A DNA stretch of 64,000 nucleotides from JBMOOG01 sp049324535 (GCA_049324535.1 JBMOOG010000007.1:62001-126000); one strand, 5' to 3'. Counted from the stretch's first letter, positions 8,253 through 17,378 are shown. The notes: generated by a model from the sequence alone, not told the origin. Translations and numbers: made by a program.

Positions 8253-9527
8253 TCAGACCGCGATGTGCTCGGCCGACCATTCCGCCAGCGGCAGGCCCCA
8301 GTTCGGAATCCGCCCGCCGTGCCGGAAGAACATCTCCTTGTAGGCCATCTTCTGCGCGTAGGGCAGCCGTCCCATGCGCAGTTCCTGGATGTCGCCGCCG
8401 AACCACGAGGTGGCGTGGATGTAGAAGGCCTTGCCGCCGCCCATGTCCCCGATGCAGACGACCTCGGGCTTCCAGGGCGCGTCGGCCCTGGCCGGGTCCA
8501 TCATGCCCATGTCCTTCGCGATCTGCCGGCCGACGATCTCGCATTCCTGGTGCCCGATGGCGCCGAGCTTCGGCACCGTGATCGCGGCCGCGTCGCCGCA
8601 GGCGAAGACCTCGGGGTAGTCGGGGTTGCGCATCCGCATGTCGGTGATGACGAAGCCCACCTCGTCGCAGATCGGCAGGCCCCTGAGGAAGGCGTGCGGC
8701 TTCCAGTTCGGGAAGATCACCTTGACCTCGGCCTTCAGGAACCGCCCGTCCAGAAACTCGATCCCGTCGGCGGTCAGCCGCCGGATCCCCTGGGTCTCGT
8801 TCCAGTAGCCGAAGCCCATCTTGCCGGCCGCGTCCAGAAGCTGCGCCACCACCTTCTCGCCCGCGTCCTCGGCGATGAGCCGGGCCGGGGTGAAGAGGGT
8901 GATGTCCTTGGCGCTGCCCTTGCCGTGTTCGCCCAGCCAGTGCGCGAGCGCCAGAGACACCTCGACCGGCGGTCCCTCGCAGGCGGCGAGCGCGGTGGGC
9001 AGCCAGTCCGGGCGGCCCCTGGTGCCCTGCTCGAACCGCTGCGACCCGACGGCAATGGGGCCTCCCTTGTAGCGGTGCATCATGTAGTCGATGAAGCGCT
9101 TGGCGTGGAAGGCGTCCGACACGGTGTGCCCGTATTCGGCAAAGCCCTCGATGTCGGCATAGGCCAGCTCGGCCCCGACCGCGATCACCAGATAGTCGTA
9201 GCTCAGGTCGTAGCAGGGCGCGCCGGGACGTTCGGTCGGGTGGACGCGCACGGTGCGCGTCGGCAGGTCGATCGCCATCACCTCGGCCTGGAGAAAGCCG
9301 ATGTCGTCCTTCTGCAGGACCTCGACGATGGGCATGTTCATCGTCACCGCCGGATCGCGGCCCTCGAAGATCTCGAGCGGGATGTTCGGGATGTAGTCGA
9401 GATAGGCCTTGCGGTCGATGACGGTGATCCGCACCGTGTCGGCGGCGTGGTCACGGATCTTCTGGGCGGCGCCCAGTCCGGCAAAATTGCCTCCCAGAAC
9501 AAGCACATGCGGTGTCTTTGCGGTCAT
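8253..9527 (-). CDS. FAD-dependent pyridine-nucleotide-disulfide-family oxidoreductase (SQR/NDH-2-like)
   Basis: Flavoprotein of 424 residues. The N-terminal dinucleotide-binding motif is VLVLGGNFAGLGAAQ, an ATG-type motif reads YDYLVIAVGAE, and the second FAD-contacting segment is PEVFACGDAAAI. The overall plan matches sulfide:quinone oxidoreductases and type II NADH dehydrogenases. Cysteines in LAACEGP and LPICDEVGF could correspond to SQR redox cysteines, but this was not aligned. The start has an excellent AAAGGAG site. It stands alone between two exporter units, so context gives no substrate. Sulfide, NADH or another donor to quinone all remain possible. Confidence 0.75.
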   Translation of the reverse strand: MTAKTPHVLVLGGNFAGLGAAQKIRDHAADTVRITVIDRKAYLDYIPNIPLEIFEGRDPAVTMNMPIVEVLQKDDIGFLQAEVMAIDLPTRTVRVHPTERPGAPCYDLSYDYLVIAVGAELAYADIEGFAEYGHTVSDAFHAKRFIDYMMHRYKGGPIAVGSQRFEQGTRGRPDWLPTALAACEGPPVEVSLALAHWLGEHGKGSAKDITLFTPARLIAEDAGEKVVAQLLDAAGKMGFGYWNETQGIRRLTADGIEFLDGRFLKAEVKVIFPNWKPHAFLRGLPICDEVGFVITDMRMRNPDYPEVFACGDAAAITVPKLGAIGHQECEIVGRQIAKDMGMMDPARADAPWKPEVVCIGDMGGGKAFYIHATSWFGGDIQELRMGRLPYAQKMAYKEMFFRHGGRIPNWGLPLAEWSAEHIAV

Positions 9528-9636
9528 GGCCACGCTCCTTTCGGGGTTGTCGCAATGTCGCCGGATCAACCATCGGAGACGGCACAAGTTCCGGGCCGGA
9601 CGAAATGTTTCGCAGGCAGTCCGGTCAGCGGGCAGA

Positions 9637-11058
9637 TCAGGGCGCCGGCCGCGCGGCCGCGCCGTCGCGCGGCGCGATCCGGCGGCGCAGGCTGTCGGCA
9701 TCCGAGGGCCGCAGCCGCAGGAAGACCAGCGCCGCCGCCGGGCCGGCGAGCCCCATGGTGACGAAGGCGATGGCGAAGGCGGGCAGCGGGATGCCGCTGG
9801 TGCCCACGCTGCCCGCGGCCAGCTCGAGCGTCAGCCCCGCCAGGGCGATGCCGAGCGTCAGCCCCACCTGCTGGGCGACCGACGAGAACGACGTGCCCCG
9901 GCTCATCTCCTCGGGCGCGAGATCGGCAAAGACCATCGAGTTCGCCGCGGTGAACACCAGCGCCTGCGCGACCCCGCCGATCAGAAGCAGGGGTATGACA
10001 TGCAGGTCCCAGGGCGAGCCCACGGTGGCGAACCCCGCGACGGTCAGCCCCCGCGTCACCGAGGCCGCGACCAGCACGCGGCGGAAGCCGAAGCGGTCGA
10101 GCAGGCGCGGCGCGATGGCGCGGATCCCGAGCGCGCCCACGGCGTTGAGGCCGCTCAGCGCGCCGGAGGCGAGGATCGACATGCCGAGCCCGATCTGGAA
10201 GAGGAGCGGCAGGAGAAGCGACACCGCCCCGCTCGACAGGCGGAAGAGGACGCCGCCGACGATGCCGGCCGAGAAGGTCCGGTAGCGGAAGAGCCGGGGA
10301 TCGAGGAGCGAGTCGCTGCGCCGGCGCGCGCGCAGCCCGTAGAGGACGAGAAGGAGCGCCCCCGCCGCGCTGACCGCAAGCGCGACCGGCGTCGGCACGA
10401 TGTGCTCGCCGAGCGACGTGAGCCCCGCCATGGCCAGCACCAGCCCCGCCGCCGACAGCACGAATCCCGCCTGGTCGAAGGGCGTGTCCACCGGCGCCCC
10501 GTCGCGCGGCAGGAAGCGCAGCGCCAGCGCGATGGCGAGAAGTCCGAAGGGAAGGTTGATGAGGAAGATCCAGCGCCAGCCGAGGCTCGCAGTCACAACC
10601 GCGCCGACGAAGGGGCCGATCGCCGGCCCGACCAGCGCCGGCACCGTGACCCAGGACAGCGCGCGCACCAGCGACGCCTTCTCGGTGTTGCGCAAGACGA
10701 TGAGCCGCCCGACCGGGGTCATCATCGCGCCCCCGGCCCCCTGGAGCGCCCGGGCCAGCACCAGCCCCGTGAGCCCGTTCTGCATCGCGCAGAGCACCGA
10801 GGCGATCAGGAAGACGGCCATCGCGGCGACGAAGGTGCGCCGCGCGCCAAACCGGTCGGCGATCCAGCCCGACACCGGCACCAGCGCGGCCAGCGCGATG
10901 AGATAGGTCGCGAGCGCCATCTTCAGCGCAAGCACCGGCACGCCCAGATCCTCGGACACGACCGGAATCGCGGTCGACAGGACCGTCGAGTCGATCATCT
11001 CCATCAGGAGCGCCAGCGCCACCGTCAGCGGCAGGATGTTCGTCCGGATCCGTGTCAC
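9637..11058 (-). CDS. MFS transporter, DHA2-type
   Basis: Second major-facilitator exporter in the region, 473 residues with about 13-14 hydrophobic segments. It shows MEMIDSTVLSTAIPVV in helix 1, motif A as GWIADRFGARR and the antiporter motif region LVGPAIGPFVGAVV. It resembles the MdtD/HsrA group rather than EmrB and has no adaptor beside it. The start appears to be GTG (MTRIRTNIL) with only a weak ribosome binding site, so the exact N-terminus is uncertain. The 109 bases after its stop carry no gene. Confidence 0.82.
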   Translation of the reverse strand: MTRIRTNILPLTVALALLMEMIDSTVLSTAIPVVSEDLGVPVLALKMALATYLIALAALVPVSGWIADRFGARRTFVAAMAVFLIASVLCAMQNGLTGLVLARALQGAGGAMMTPVGRLIVLRNTEKASLVRALSWVTVPALVGPAIGPFVGAVVTASLGWRWIFLINLPFGLLAIALALRFLPRDGAPVDTPFDQAGFVLSAAGLVLAMAGLTSLGEHIVPTPVALAVSAAGALLLVLYGLRARRRSDSLLDPRLFRYRTFSAGIVGGVLFRLSSGAVSLLLPLLFQIGLGMSILASGALSGLNAVGALGIRAIAPRLLDRFGFRRVLVAASVTRGLTVAGFATVGSPWDLHVIPLLLIGGVAQALVFTAANSMVFADLAPEEMSRGTSFSSVAQQVGLTLGIALAGLTLELAAGSVGTSGIPLPAFAIAFVTMGLAGPAAALVFLRLRPSDADSLRRRIAPRDGAAARPAP

Positions 11059-11198
11059 TCTGCGCCCGAAACCGCCCCATGGGGCGGCGCCCTCGTTCTT
11101 TTCTGGCCGCCGGTCGGCGACGCCCGGATCAGATAGCGCGACCCGGGCGAAGGCAATGGCCTTTGCGCACAGCCGGCCGTGCGGTGGCGCAGGGAGAG

Positions 11199-11218
11199 CG
11201 GCGCCCCCTGCGGCGCCG
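11199..11218 (-). terminator. Possible terminator stem after bdhA
   Basis: CGGCGCC, a six-base loop and GGCGCCG immediately follow the bdhA stop codon on the minus strand. There is no U-tract, so it may act as an mRNA 3'-end stem rather than an intrinsic terminator. Confidence 0.4.
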
Positions 11219-11220
11219 GA

Positions 11221-12003
11221 TCAGTTCATGTTCCAGCCGTGGCTCACGACCAGGCTCTGGCCTGTCAGCGCGTCGGTCGGGAAGGCGGCGAAGAAGAACG
11301 CGACCTCGGCCACGTCCTCGACCGTGGTGAACTCCTTGTCCACGGTGTTGCCCAGCATCACCCGCTCGACCACCTCCTTCTCGGAGATCCCGAGGTCGCG
11401 CGCCTGCTCGGGGATCTGCTTTTCCACCAGCGGCGTGCGCACGAAGCCCGGGCAGATCACGTTCGAGCGGATGCCGTGCGGCCCGCCCTCCTTGGCGATC
11501 ACCCGGGCCAGACCGAGAAGCCCGTGCTTGGCGGTCACATAGGCGGACTTCAGGGGCGAGGCCTCCTTGGAATGGACCGAACCCATGAAGAGGATCGTGC
11601 CGCCGCCGGCCTTCTTCATCAGCGGGATCACCGCCTTCGAGGTCAAAAAGGCCCCGTCGAGATGGATCGCAAGAAGCTTCTTCCAGTCGGCGAAGGGAAA
11701 CTCCTCGACCGGGTGCACGATCTGGATTCCGGCGTTCGAGACCAGAACATCGACCCCGCCCCATTGTGCGACGACGGCGGCGACGCCCGCGTTCACCTGG
11801 TCCTCGTCGGTCACGTCCATGGCGACGCCCATCGCCTGGCCCGGCCCGGCCGCGGTCAGCTCCCTGGCCACGGCCTGCGCCGCGTCGAGTTTCAGGTCGG
11901 CGATGGCGACGCGGGCGCCCGCCGCGACGAAGCGCGTGGCGATCGCACGGCCGATCCCCGAGGCGGCACCGGTCACGATGCAGACCTTGTTCTTCAGATC
12001 CAT
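11221..12003 (-). CDS. bdhA: 3-hydroxybutyrate dehydrogenase (short-chain dehydrogenase)
   Basis: Oxidises D-3-hydroxybutyrate to acetoacetate with NAD+, the step that follows breakdown of polyhydroxybutyrate. At 260 residues it has the exact family length. It shows the SDR cofactor motif TGAASGIG, the NAG motif (VSNAGIQ), the catalytic serine in MGSVHS, YVTAKHG as the Tyr-x3-Lys pair, and the family-typical C-terminus with HGWNMN. The ATG at 12003 has a strong AGAAGGAGAA site; longer versions are non-homologous. It is co-directional with the patatin-like gene 99 bases upstream. Confidence 0.92.
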   Translation of the reverse strand: MDLKNKVCIVTGAASGIGRAIATRFVAAGARVAIADLKLDAAQAVARELTAAGPGQAMGVAMDVTDEDQVNAGVAAVVAQWGGVDVLVSNAGIQIVHPVEEFPFADWKKLLAIHLDGAFLTSKAVIPLMKKAGGGTILFMGSVHSKEASPLKSAYVTAKHGLLGLARVIAKEGGPHGIRSNVICPGFVRTPLVEKQIPEQARDLGISEKEVVERVMLGNTVDKEFTTVEDVAEVAFFFAAFPTDALTGQSLVVSHGWNMN

Positions 12004-12102
12004 GTCTTTTCTCCTTCTTCTGCCGGGCCGGCTCGTCCGCCCGGCGATCATTCCGCAGTGCAGCGCCGGAAGGAAGGGCCGATCGACCGGCGGCGCCGAA
12101 AA

Positions 12103-13215
12103 TCAGTCCCGTGTCAGATCGAGCGTCCGCATCGCGCCGTCGGCCGCCGCGGCCCCGCGGCCGGTCCAGGCGGCATGGGCGTGCGTGTGCCGCACGTCCC
12201 GCAGGCCGGCCGCCCAGCGTTCCTCGATCGACGGGCGCGAGAACTCGTAGTCGCGCGCGCCGCCCTCGCGCTCGGCCGGACGGTAGATCAGGTGCACGAC
12301 CGTCACCTCGGCCTCGGCGGCCGCCGCCATGATGCGCCGCAGGTCGGGGTCGTCGCGCCATTCCGGCGGCAGCCGCGCCGCCAGCCGGCGGCTGGCCACG
12401 GCCACGTCATGCAGCTCCCGCACCCGGTCGGTGTTGGCGCGGGTGCGCGAGGAAAACCGGATGTCCTTTTCGCGCGCCTCGATGTCGGCCAGACGGCGCG
12501 GCGCGGCGCCCGCCGCCGAGAAGAGATCGACCTGGTAGATGGTGAACGGCCCGCCGGACGCCGCCCCGAGGCTTTCGTGCAGGGCCGTGTCGAGCACGTG
12601 TTGCAGCGGCGAGTTGGAGACGAGCCCCCCGTCCCACCAGAGCCGCCCGTCGATCCGCACGGGCGCAAAGCCCGGCGGCAGGGCGCCCGAGGCCATGATG
12701 TGCTCGGGCCCGATCCGTGTCGCGCGGTTGTCGAAATAGGCGAGGTTGCCGGTCTCGACCTCGACCGCCCCGACCGACAGGCGGACCGGACCGGTGTTCA
12801 GCCGGTCGAAATCGACAAGCCGCAGCAGCGTGTCGTGGAGGGGCGAGGTGTCGTAGAGGCTGACCTCGGTCGGATCCGCCTCGCCGAGGACGGGCGGCAC
12901 CCGCGGCCGGAAGAAGCCCGGCACGCCCCACCCCGCCGCGAGCCCCGCGCTTGCGGCCTCGAAGGCCGCGCGCAGCGCCGCCGGGGGCGCCATGGGCATG
13001 AGAGCGGTGGGCGCGCTGACCATGTGCCAGAACGCGCGCAACCGCTCCACCCGCTGCTCGGGCGGGTTGCCGGCGATGATCGCGGCGTTGATGGCGCCGA
13101 TCGAGGTGCCCGCAAGCCAGTCGGGCGCCTGCCCCGCCTCGGCCAGCGCCTCGTAGGCCCCCGCCTGATAGGCTCCGAGCGCGCCGCCCCCCTGAAGCAC
13201 CAGAACCTTGCGCAC
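12103..13215 (-). CDS. Patatin-like phospholipase (DUF3734-type C-terminus)
   Basis: Predicted serine acyl hydrolase of 370 residues. The oxyanion-hole motif GGGALG is at residues 9-14, the nucleophile elbow GTSIG puts the catalytic serine at 38, and the aspartate partner lies in WWDGGLVSNSP (Asp195). The C-terminal third, with SRRLAARLPPEW and HLIYRP, fits the DUF3734 extension found in bacterial patatins. The start is a GTG with a GGGGCGGGA site giving MRKVLVLQGGG. It lies upstream of bdhA on the same strand, an association seen in other alphaproteobacteria. The substrate (phospholipid, granule-bound polyester or other acyl ester) is unknown. Confidence 0.85.
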   Translation of the reverse strand: MRKVLVLQGGGALGAYQAGAYEALAEAGQAPDWLAGTSIGAINAAIIAGNPPEQRVERLRAFWHMVSAPTALMPMAPPAALRAAFEAASAGLAAGWGVPGFFRPRVPPVLGEADPTEVSLYDTSPLHDTLLRLVDFDRLNTGPVRLSVGAVEVETGNLAYFDNRATRIGPEHIMASGALPPGFAPVRIDGRLWWDGGLVSNSPLQHVLDTALHESLGAASGGPFTIYQVDLFSAAGAAPRRLADIEAREKDIRFSSRTRANTDRVRELHDVAVASRRLAARLPPEWRDDPDLRRIMAAAAEAEVTVVHLIYRPAEREGGARDYEFSRPSIEERWAAGLRDVRHTHAHAAWTGRGAAAADGAMRTLDLTRD

Positions 13216-13354
13216 CGTCGTCCCGCCCCTGATACCCGGCGCCCTGCCGCGCCGCCGAAAGGCCAACGCCGCGCCGCCGCATCGGGTTCCGGGGTCCGGA
13301 TTGACTTCCGCCGCCGGTCGCGTAGCAATGCGGCGCCCCCTTCGGAGCCTGCCC

Positions 13355-14731
13355 ATGACGTCCCAGAGCCCGCAGACGACCGCCGGCGTGTCCCGCGCGC
13401 GGATCCGCGCCTTCGCCGAGGCCGAGGCCGCCGCCTATGCGGCAGCGCGCCCCGCGGCCCGCGCCGCGGCCGCGGCCGGCCGGTCATCCTGGCTCGGCGG
13501 CGTGCCGATGCACTGGATGAAGGACTGGCCGCAACCCTTTCCGATGCTTGTCCGAACGGCGCGCGGATCGGTGATCGAGGACGTGGACGGCCATCGCATC
13601 GACGACTTCTGCCTCGGCGACACCGGGTCGATGTTCGGCCATTCGCCGGCGCCGGTCGCACGGGCGATCCGCGCCCAGGCCGGCCGCGGGCTGACCTACA
13701 TGCTGCCCGACGAGGACGCGGTCGAGGCCGGCCGCCTGCTGGTCGAGCGCTTCGGCGACCTGCGCTGGCAGATCGCGACGACCGCGACCGACGCCAACCG
13801 GTTTGCGCTGCGCGTGGCCCGGGCGGTGACCGGGCGCCCGAAGGTGCTGGTCTTCAACGGCTGCTATCACGGCACGGTGGACGACGCGATGGTGATGCTG
13901 GAAAACGGCACGACCCGCGCCCGGCCGGGGCTGGTGGGCCAGGTCGCGGACCTCACCCGCACCGCCATCGCCTGCGAGTTCAACGACCTCGCGGGGGTCG
14001 AGGCCGCGCTGGCGACCGGGGAGGTCGCCGCCGTGCTGACCGAACCGGTGATGACCAACTCCTGCATGGTGCTGCCGGAGTCCGGATTCCACGACGGTCT
14101 GCGTGATCTGACACGGCGTTACGGATCGCTTCTCATCATCGACGAGACCCATACGCTTTCGTCGGGGCTGGGCGGCTACACCCGGGTGCACGGCCTGTCG
14201 CCCGACATCTTCGTGGCCGGGAAATGCGTGGCCGGGGGCATGCCGACCGCGATCTGGGGCCTGTCGCCCGAGGTGGCCGGGCGCTTTGCCGAATACGATG
14301 CACGGCGCCCCGCCGGCCACTCGGGCATGGGCACCACGCTCTCCGCGAACCCCATGCAGTTCGCCTGCCTGCGCGCCACGCTGTCCGAGGTGATGACCCC
14401 CGGGGCCTATGCCCGCATGGAGGCGGGCGCCGCCCGTCTGCAGGCGGGGCTCTCCGCCGCCATCGCCCGCCATGGCGCACCCTGGCATGTGGTGCGGGTC
14501 GGCGCGCGGGTCGAGTTCATCGGCCACCCGACGCCGCTCAGGAACGGGGCCGAGGCCGCGCAGGCCCACCACCCCGAGCTCGAGGCCGCGGTCCATGCGG
14601 GGCTTCTGAACCGCGGCAGCCTGATCGCGCCCTTCCACAACATGATGCTGATCGCGCCCACCACCTCGCGCCGTCAGATCGACCGGCTGGTCGCGAACTT
14701 CGACGCGGTGCTCGACGCGCTCTTCTCCTGA
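13355..14731 (+). CDS. Class III aminotransferase, glutamate-1-semialdehyde-aminomutase-like
   Basis: PLP-dependent enzyme of 458 residues in the HemL/GSAM-like branch of class III transaminases. Visible features are the phosphate-binding FNGCYHG, the PLP-ring aspartate in LIIDETHTLSSG and the Schiff-base lysine in VAGKCVAGGMP. The N-terminus has an alanine-rich helix. The start at 13355 fits the fold; the open frame before it runs through the divergent promoter region shared with the patatin gene. It is followed after 11 bases by a glutamine-synthetase-like gene, so the pair probably acts on one amine or gamma-glutamylated amine. It is unlikely to be the haem-pathway enzyme. Confidence 0.82.
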   Translation: MTSQSPQTTAGVSRARIRAFAEAEAAAYAAARPAARAAAAAGRSSWLGGVPMHWMKDWPQPFPMLVRTARGSVIEDVDGHRIDDFCLGDTGSMFGHSPAPVARAIRAQAGRGLTYMLPDEDAVEAGRLLVERFGDLRWQIATTATDANRFALRVARAVTGRPKVLVFNGCYHGTVDDAMVMLENGTTRARPGLVGQVADLTRTAIACEFNDLAGVEAALATGEVAAVLTEPVMTNSCMVLPESGFHDGLRDLTRRYGSLLIIDETHTLSSGLGGYTRVHGLSPDIFVAGKCVAGGMPTAIWGLSPEVAGRFAEYDARRPAGHSGMGTTLSANPMQFACLRATLSEVMTPGAYARMEAGAARLQAGLSAAIARHGAPWHVVRVGARVEFIGHPTPLRNGAEAAQAHHPELEAAVHAGLLNRGSLIAPFHNMMLIAPTTSRRQIDRLVANFDAVLDALFS

Positions 14732-14742
14732 AAGACCGATCC

Positions 14743-16128
14743 ATGACCCACAGCCCTTCCGGTTCGCTTCCCGCCGAGGCCGAGGCGTTTCTCGAACGCC
14801 ACCCCGAGATCGAGGCCTTCGACATCGTTCTGCACGACTCGAACGGGATCGGGCGCGGCAAGATCATCCGCCGGCACGAGCTGATCGGGCTCTACCGCAA
14901 CGGCCGGCACCTGCCGATCTCGATCCTCGGGCTGGATATCTGCGGCGAGGACGTGCACGAGACCGGACTCATCTGGGACAAGGGCGACGGCGACCTGCGC
15001 GCCTGGCCGGTTCCGGGCACCTTGGTGCCGCTGCACGGCACCAACCCGCCGCGGGGCGAGGTGTTCCTGTCGCTCTACCATCTCGACGGCACACCGATGG
15101 AGTCCGACCCCCGGCACGCGCTGGCCCGGCAGGTCGCGGACTTCACCGCACGCGGCCTGCACCCCGCCGGGGCCTTCGAGCTCGAGTTCTTCCTTCTGGA
15201 CAAGGAGCGCGACGCCGAGGGCCGGGTGCGGCCGGCGCCGGCGGTGCTCGACGGCCGACGCTCGGACAAGACCGAAGTCTATTCGGTGGATCACCTGCAC
15301 GGGATGGAGCCGCTCTTCTCCGAGATCTACGCGGCCGCGGCCGCCGCCGGCATCCGGGCCGAAACCGTGATTTCCGAATACGCGCCGGGGCAATACGAGC
15401 TGACGCTCGACTATCGTCTGAACGTCCTTCAGGCGGCCGACGACCTGATGCGGCTCAAGCGCATCGTGCGCAATCAGGCGCGCCGCTTCGGCGTGACCGC
15501 CTGCTTCATGGCCAAGCCCGTCGCTGACTACGCCGGGTCGGGGATGCATTTCCACGTCTCGCTGGTGGATGGCGGCGGCACCAACGTCTTTGCCGAGCCG
15601 GTCGAGGGCCAGTGGACCGACACCATCCGGCACGCGATCGGCGGGCTGCGGGCCACGATGGGGGAATCGATGCTAGTCTTCGCCCCGCACGCCAATTCCT
15701 GGCGCCGGTTCTCGGCGCAGAGCTATGCGCCGGTCTCGCCGTCCTGGGGCGTCAACAACCGGTCGGTCGCGCTGCGCATCCCCGCCGGCCCGGTCAAGGC
15801 GCGGCGGATCGAGCATCGCCCGGCGGGGGTCGATGCCAACCCCTATCTGGTGGGCGCGACGGTGCTCGCGGGCATCGCGAAGGGCCTTCGGGAACGGATC
15901 GACCCCGGCCCCGAGACGGTGGGCAATGCCTACGAGGGCGCGGACGACCTGCCGATCCCGACCGACTGGCACGAGGCGATCCGCGCGGCGCAGCGCTCGG
16001 CCTTCCTGAAGGAGGCTCTGGGCGAGGAGATGCACCGCACCTTCACCGCGGTTAAGGCGGCCGAATACGCGCGCGTCGCCCGCACCATCGCCGACGTGGA
16101 CTACGACCTCTACCTGCACACGGTCTGA
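14743..16128 (+). CDS. Glutamine-synthetase-family ligase (PuuA-like gamma-glutamyl-amine synthetase)
   Basis: ATP-dependent ligase of 461 residues. It has the GS beta-grasp N-terminus (IEAFDIVLHDSNGIGRGK), the metal and glutamate site FELEFFL, EYAPGQYELTL, the ammonia/amine-site motif GSGMHFHVSL, and WGVNNRSVALRIP. The NLYDLP-type adenylylation site of GlnA is not evident. Such GS relatives commonly join glutamate to putrescine or other amines. It is in an operon with the aminotransferase (11 bases apart), which suggests amine catabolism through a gamma-glutamyl intermediate. The specific amine is an inference. Confidence 0.85.
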   Translation: MTHSPSGSLPAEAEAFLERHPEIEAFDIVLHDSNGIGRGKIIRRHELIGLYRNGRHLPISILGLDICGEDVHETGLIWDKGDGDLRAWPVPGTLVPLHGTNPPRGEVFLSLYHLDGTPMESDPRHALARQVADFTARGLHPAGAFELEFFLLDKERDAEGRVRPAPAVLDGRRSDKTEVYSVDHLHGMEPLFSEIYAAAAAAGIRAETVISEYAPGQYELTLDYRLNVLQAADDLMRLKRIVRNQARRFGVTACFMAKPVADYAGSGMHFHVSLVDGGGTNVFAEPVEGQWTDTIRHAIGGLRATMGESMLVFAPHANSWRRFSAQSYAPVSPSWGVNNRSVALRIPAGPVKARRIEHRPAGVDANPYLVGATVLAGIAKGLRERIDPGPETVGNAYEGADDLPIPTDWHEAIRAAQRSAFLKEALGEEMHRTFTAVKAAEYARVARTIADVDYDLYLHTV

Positions 16129-16131
16129 CGG

Positions 16132-16878
16132 TCAGCCGGCCGACGCCCGCAGCCGACGCGCGCGGGCGGGCGGGATCCGCCCGACCTCGAGCCCGGTGAA
16201 GACATGAAGCGTGCCGAGATCGGCGTCGATGACCGCGTGGTCGCTGACCCAGCCGCCCATCGCAAGATAGCTGCGCAGCAGGGGCGGCATCCGCAGCATG
16301 GCCTGCCGCAGATCCGGACGGCGCGACCGCAGGACACGCGCGAAGCGGAAGACGCGCGGCGCCTTCACCCGCGGCAGCCAGCGGCGCGGGCCGAGATGGC
16401 GCGCGCGCAGGAGGGCAAAGGCATCGAGGTAGTCCCCGGCCTCGGTGCCATGAAAGGACGAGCAGCCGAAGAGCATCCCTGCCCCGGTCGCCTCGACCTG
16501 ACGCGTCACCGCCGCCCAGGCGAGCCTAAGGATATCGGGATCGTGCCAGTCCGGGTGCAGGCAGAAGCGCCCCATCTCGATCATCGGCCCGTCGAAGCGC
16601 GAGAGCCCGGCCAGCTCGTAGAACTGCGCCGAGTAGCTCTGGCCGATCTCGGCCCCGCGGGCGAGCGGCATCATCCGCAGGGTCGCGACCAGAGTGCCGG
16701 AGGCGATGTCCTCGATCAGGACATGGCGGCAGAGCCGGTCGAAGGCGTCGCCGTCCTCGGCCGCCCCTGCCCGGAACGCCAGCGCACGCAGCGCCCGGGC
16801 GCGGTCCAGATCCGCCGGCGTCTCGGCCAGCGCCACCCGGTAGCGCGGCCCGGATCCCGCAAACAAGCCCGTGAGCAT
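16132..16878 (-). CDS. olsB: L-ornithine N-alpha-acyltransferase (ornithine lipid synthesis)
   Basis: GNAT-fold acyltransferase of 248 residues matching OlsB, which moves a 3-hydroxyacyl group from acyl carrier protein to ornithine to make lyso-ornithine lipid at the inner membrane. Family signatures include LRALAFR, the IASGTLVATLRM strand, YSAQFYEL, and MIEMGRFCLHPDW. The ATG at 16878 is chosen because CAGGGAGCG is well placed; a longer frame adds 13 non-homologous residues. The second enzyme, OlsA, is not adjacent. It is convergent with the aminotransferase/ligase operon, with only three bases between stops. Confidence 0.85.
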   Translation of the reverse strand: MLTGLFAGSGPRYRVALAETPADLDRARALRALAFRAGAAEDGDAFDRLCRHVLIEDIASGTLVATLRMMPLARGAEIGQSYSAQFYELAGLSRFDGPMIEMGRFCLHPDWHDPDILRLAWAAVTRQVEATGAGMLFGCSSFHGTEAGDYLDAFALLRARHLGPRRWLPRVKAPRVFRFARVLRSRRPDLRQAMLRMPPLLRSYLAMGGWVSDHAVIDADLGTLHVFTGLEVGRIPPARARRLRASAG

Positions 16879-16970
16879 CGCGCACGCTCCCTGTTCCGGG
16901 GCGCGCGGTCGCCCCATATCTGGTAGAATAGCGGCAAACCGTGACGACAGGAAGAAAGGGACGGCCCGAC

Positions 16971-17363
16971 ATGGCCCCGAGAGTGACCAAGACGGACGCG
17001 GAATGGCGCGCGCAACTGGATGAGCTGACCTATCGGGTGACGCGCGAACACGCGACCGAGCGGCCCTTCACCCACGACGATTTCGACGAGGCCGCCGGCA
17101 CCTATCACTGTGTGTGCTGCGGGGCGCCGCTCTTCGTGCAGGACGACAAGTTCGATGCCGGCTGCGGCTGGCCGAGCTTCACCGCGCCCGCGCCCGGCGC
17201 CGAGATCGGCGAGTCGGTGGACCGCAGCCATTTCATGGTGCGCACCGAGGTGCATTGCGACCGCTGCGGGGCGCATCTCGGCCATGTCTTCCCCGACGGC
17301 CCGGCGCCGACCGGCCTGCGCTACTGCATCAACGGCGTGGCGCTGACCAAATCCGCCACCTGA
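16971..17363 (+). CDS. msrB: Peptide-methionine (R)-S-oxide reductase MsrB
   Basis: Repairs the R-sulfoxide of methionine in oxidised proteins. The 130-residue protein has both structural zinc CxxC pairs (CVCCG and CDRCG), the GCGWPSF motif, the HCDRCGAHLGHVF block and the catalytic cysteine 119 in RYCING. The ATG at 16971 (AGAAAGGGA upstream) gives MAPRVTKTDAEW; a GTG 30 bases earlier is in frame but less likely. It is divergent from olsB and probably monocistronic. Confidence 0.93.
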   Translation: MAPRVTKTDAEWRAQLDELTYRVTREHATERPFTHDDFDEAAGTYHCVCCGAPLFVQDDKFDAGCGWPSFTAPAPGAEIGESVDRSHFMVRTEVHCDRCGAHLGHVFPDGPAPTGLRYCINGVALTKSAT

Positions 17364-17378
17364 GCCGGCGGCGCCGGC

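Noticed and set aside
7146..9761. 871-codon plus-strand frame opposite emrA and the flavoprotein
   Set aside because: Repetitive basic composition and complete overlap with recognised genes.
13355..14731. Haem-pathway glutamate-1-semialdehyde aminomutase
   Set aside because: Alphaproteobacteria of this family make aminolevulinate by HemA synthase, and the gene is in an operon with a GS-like ligase.
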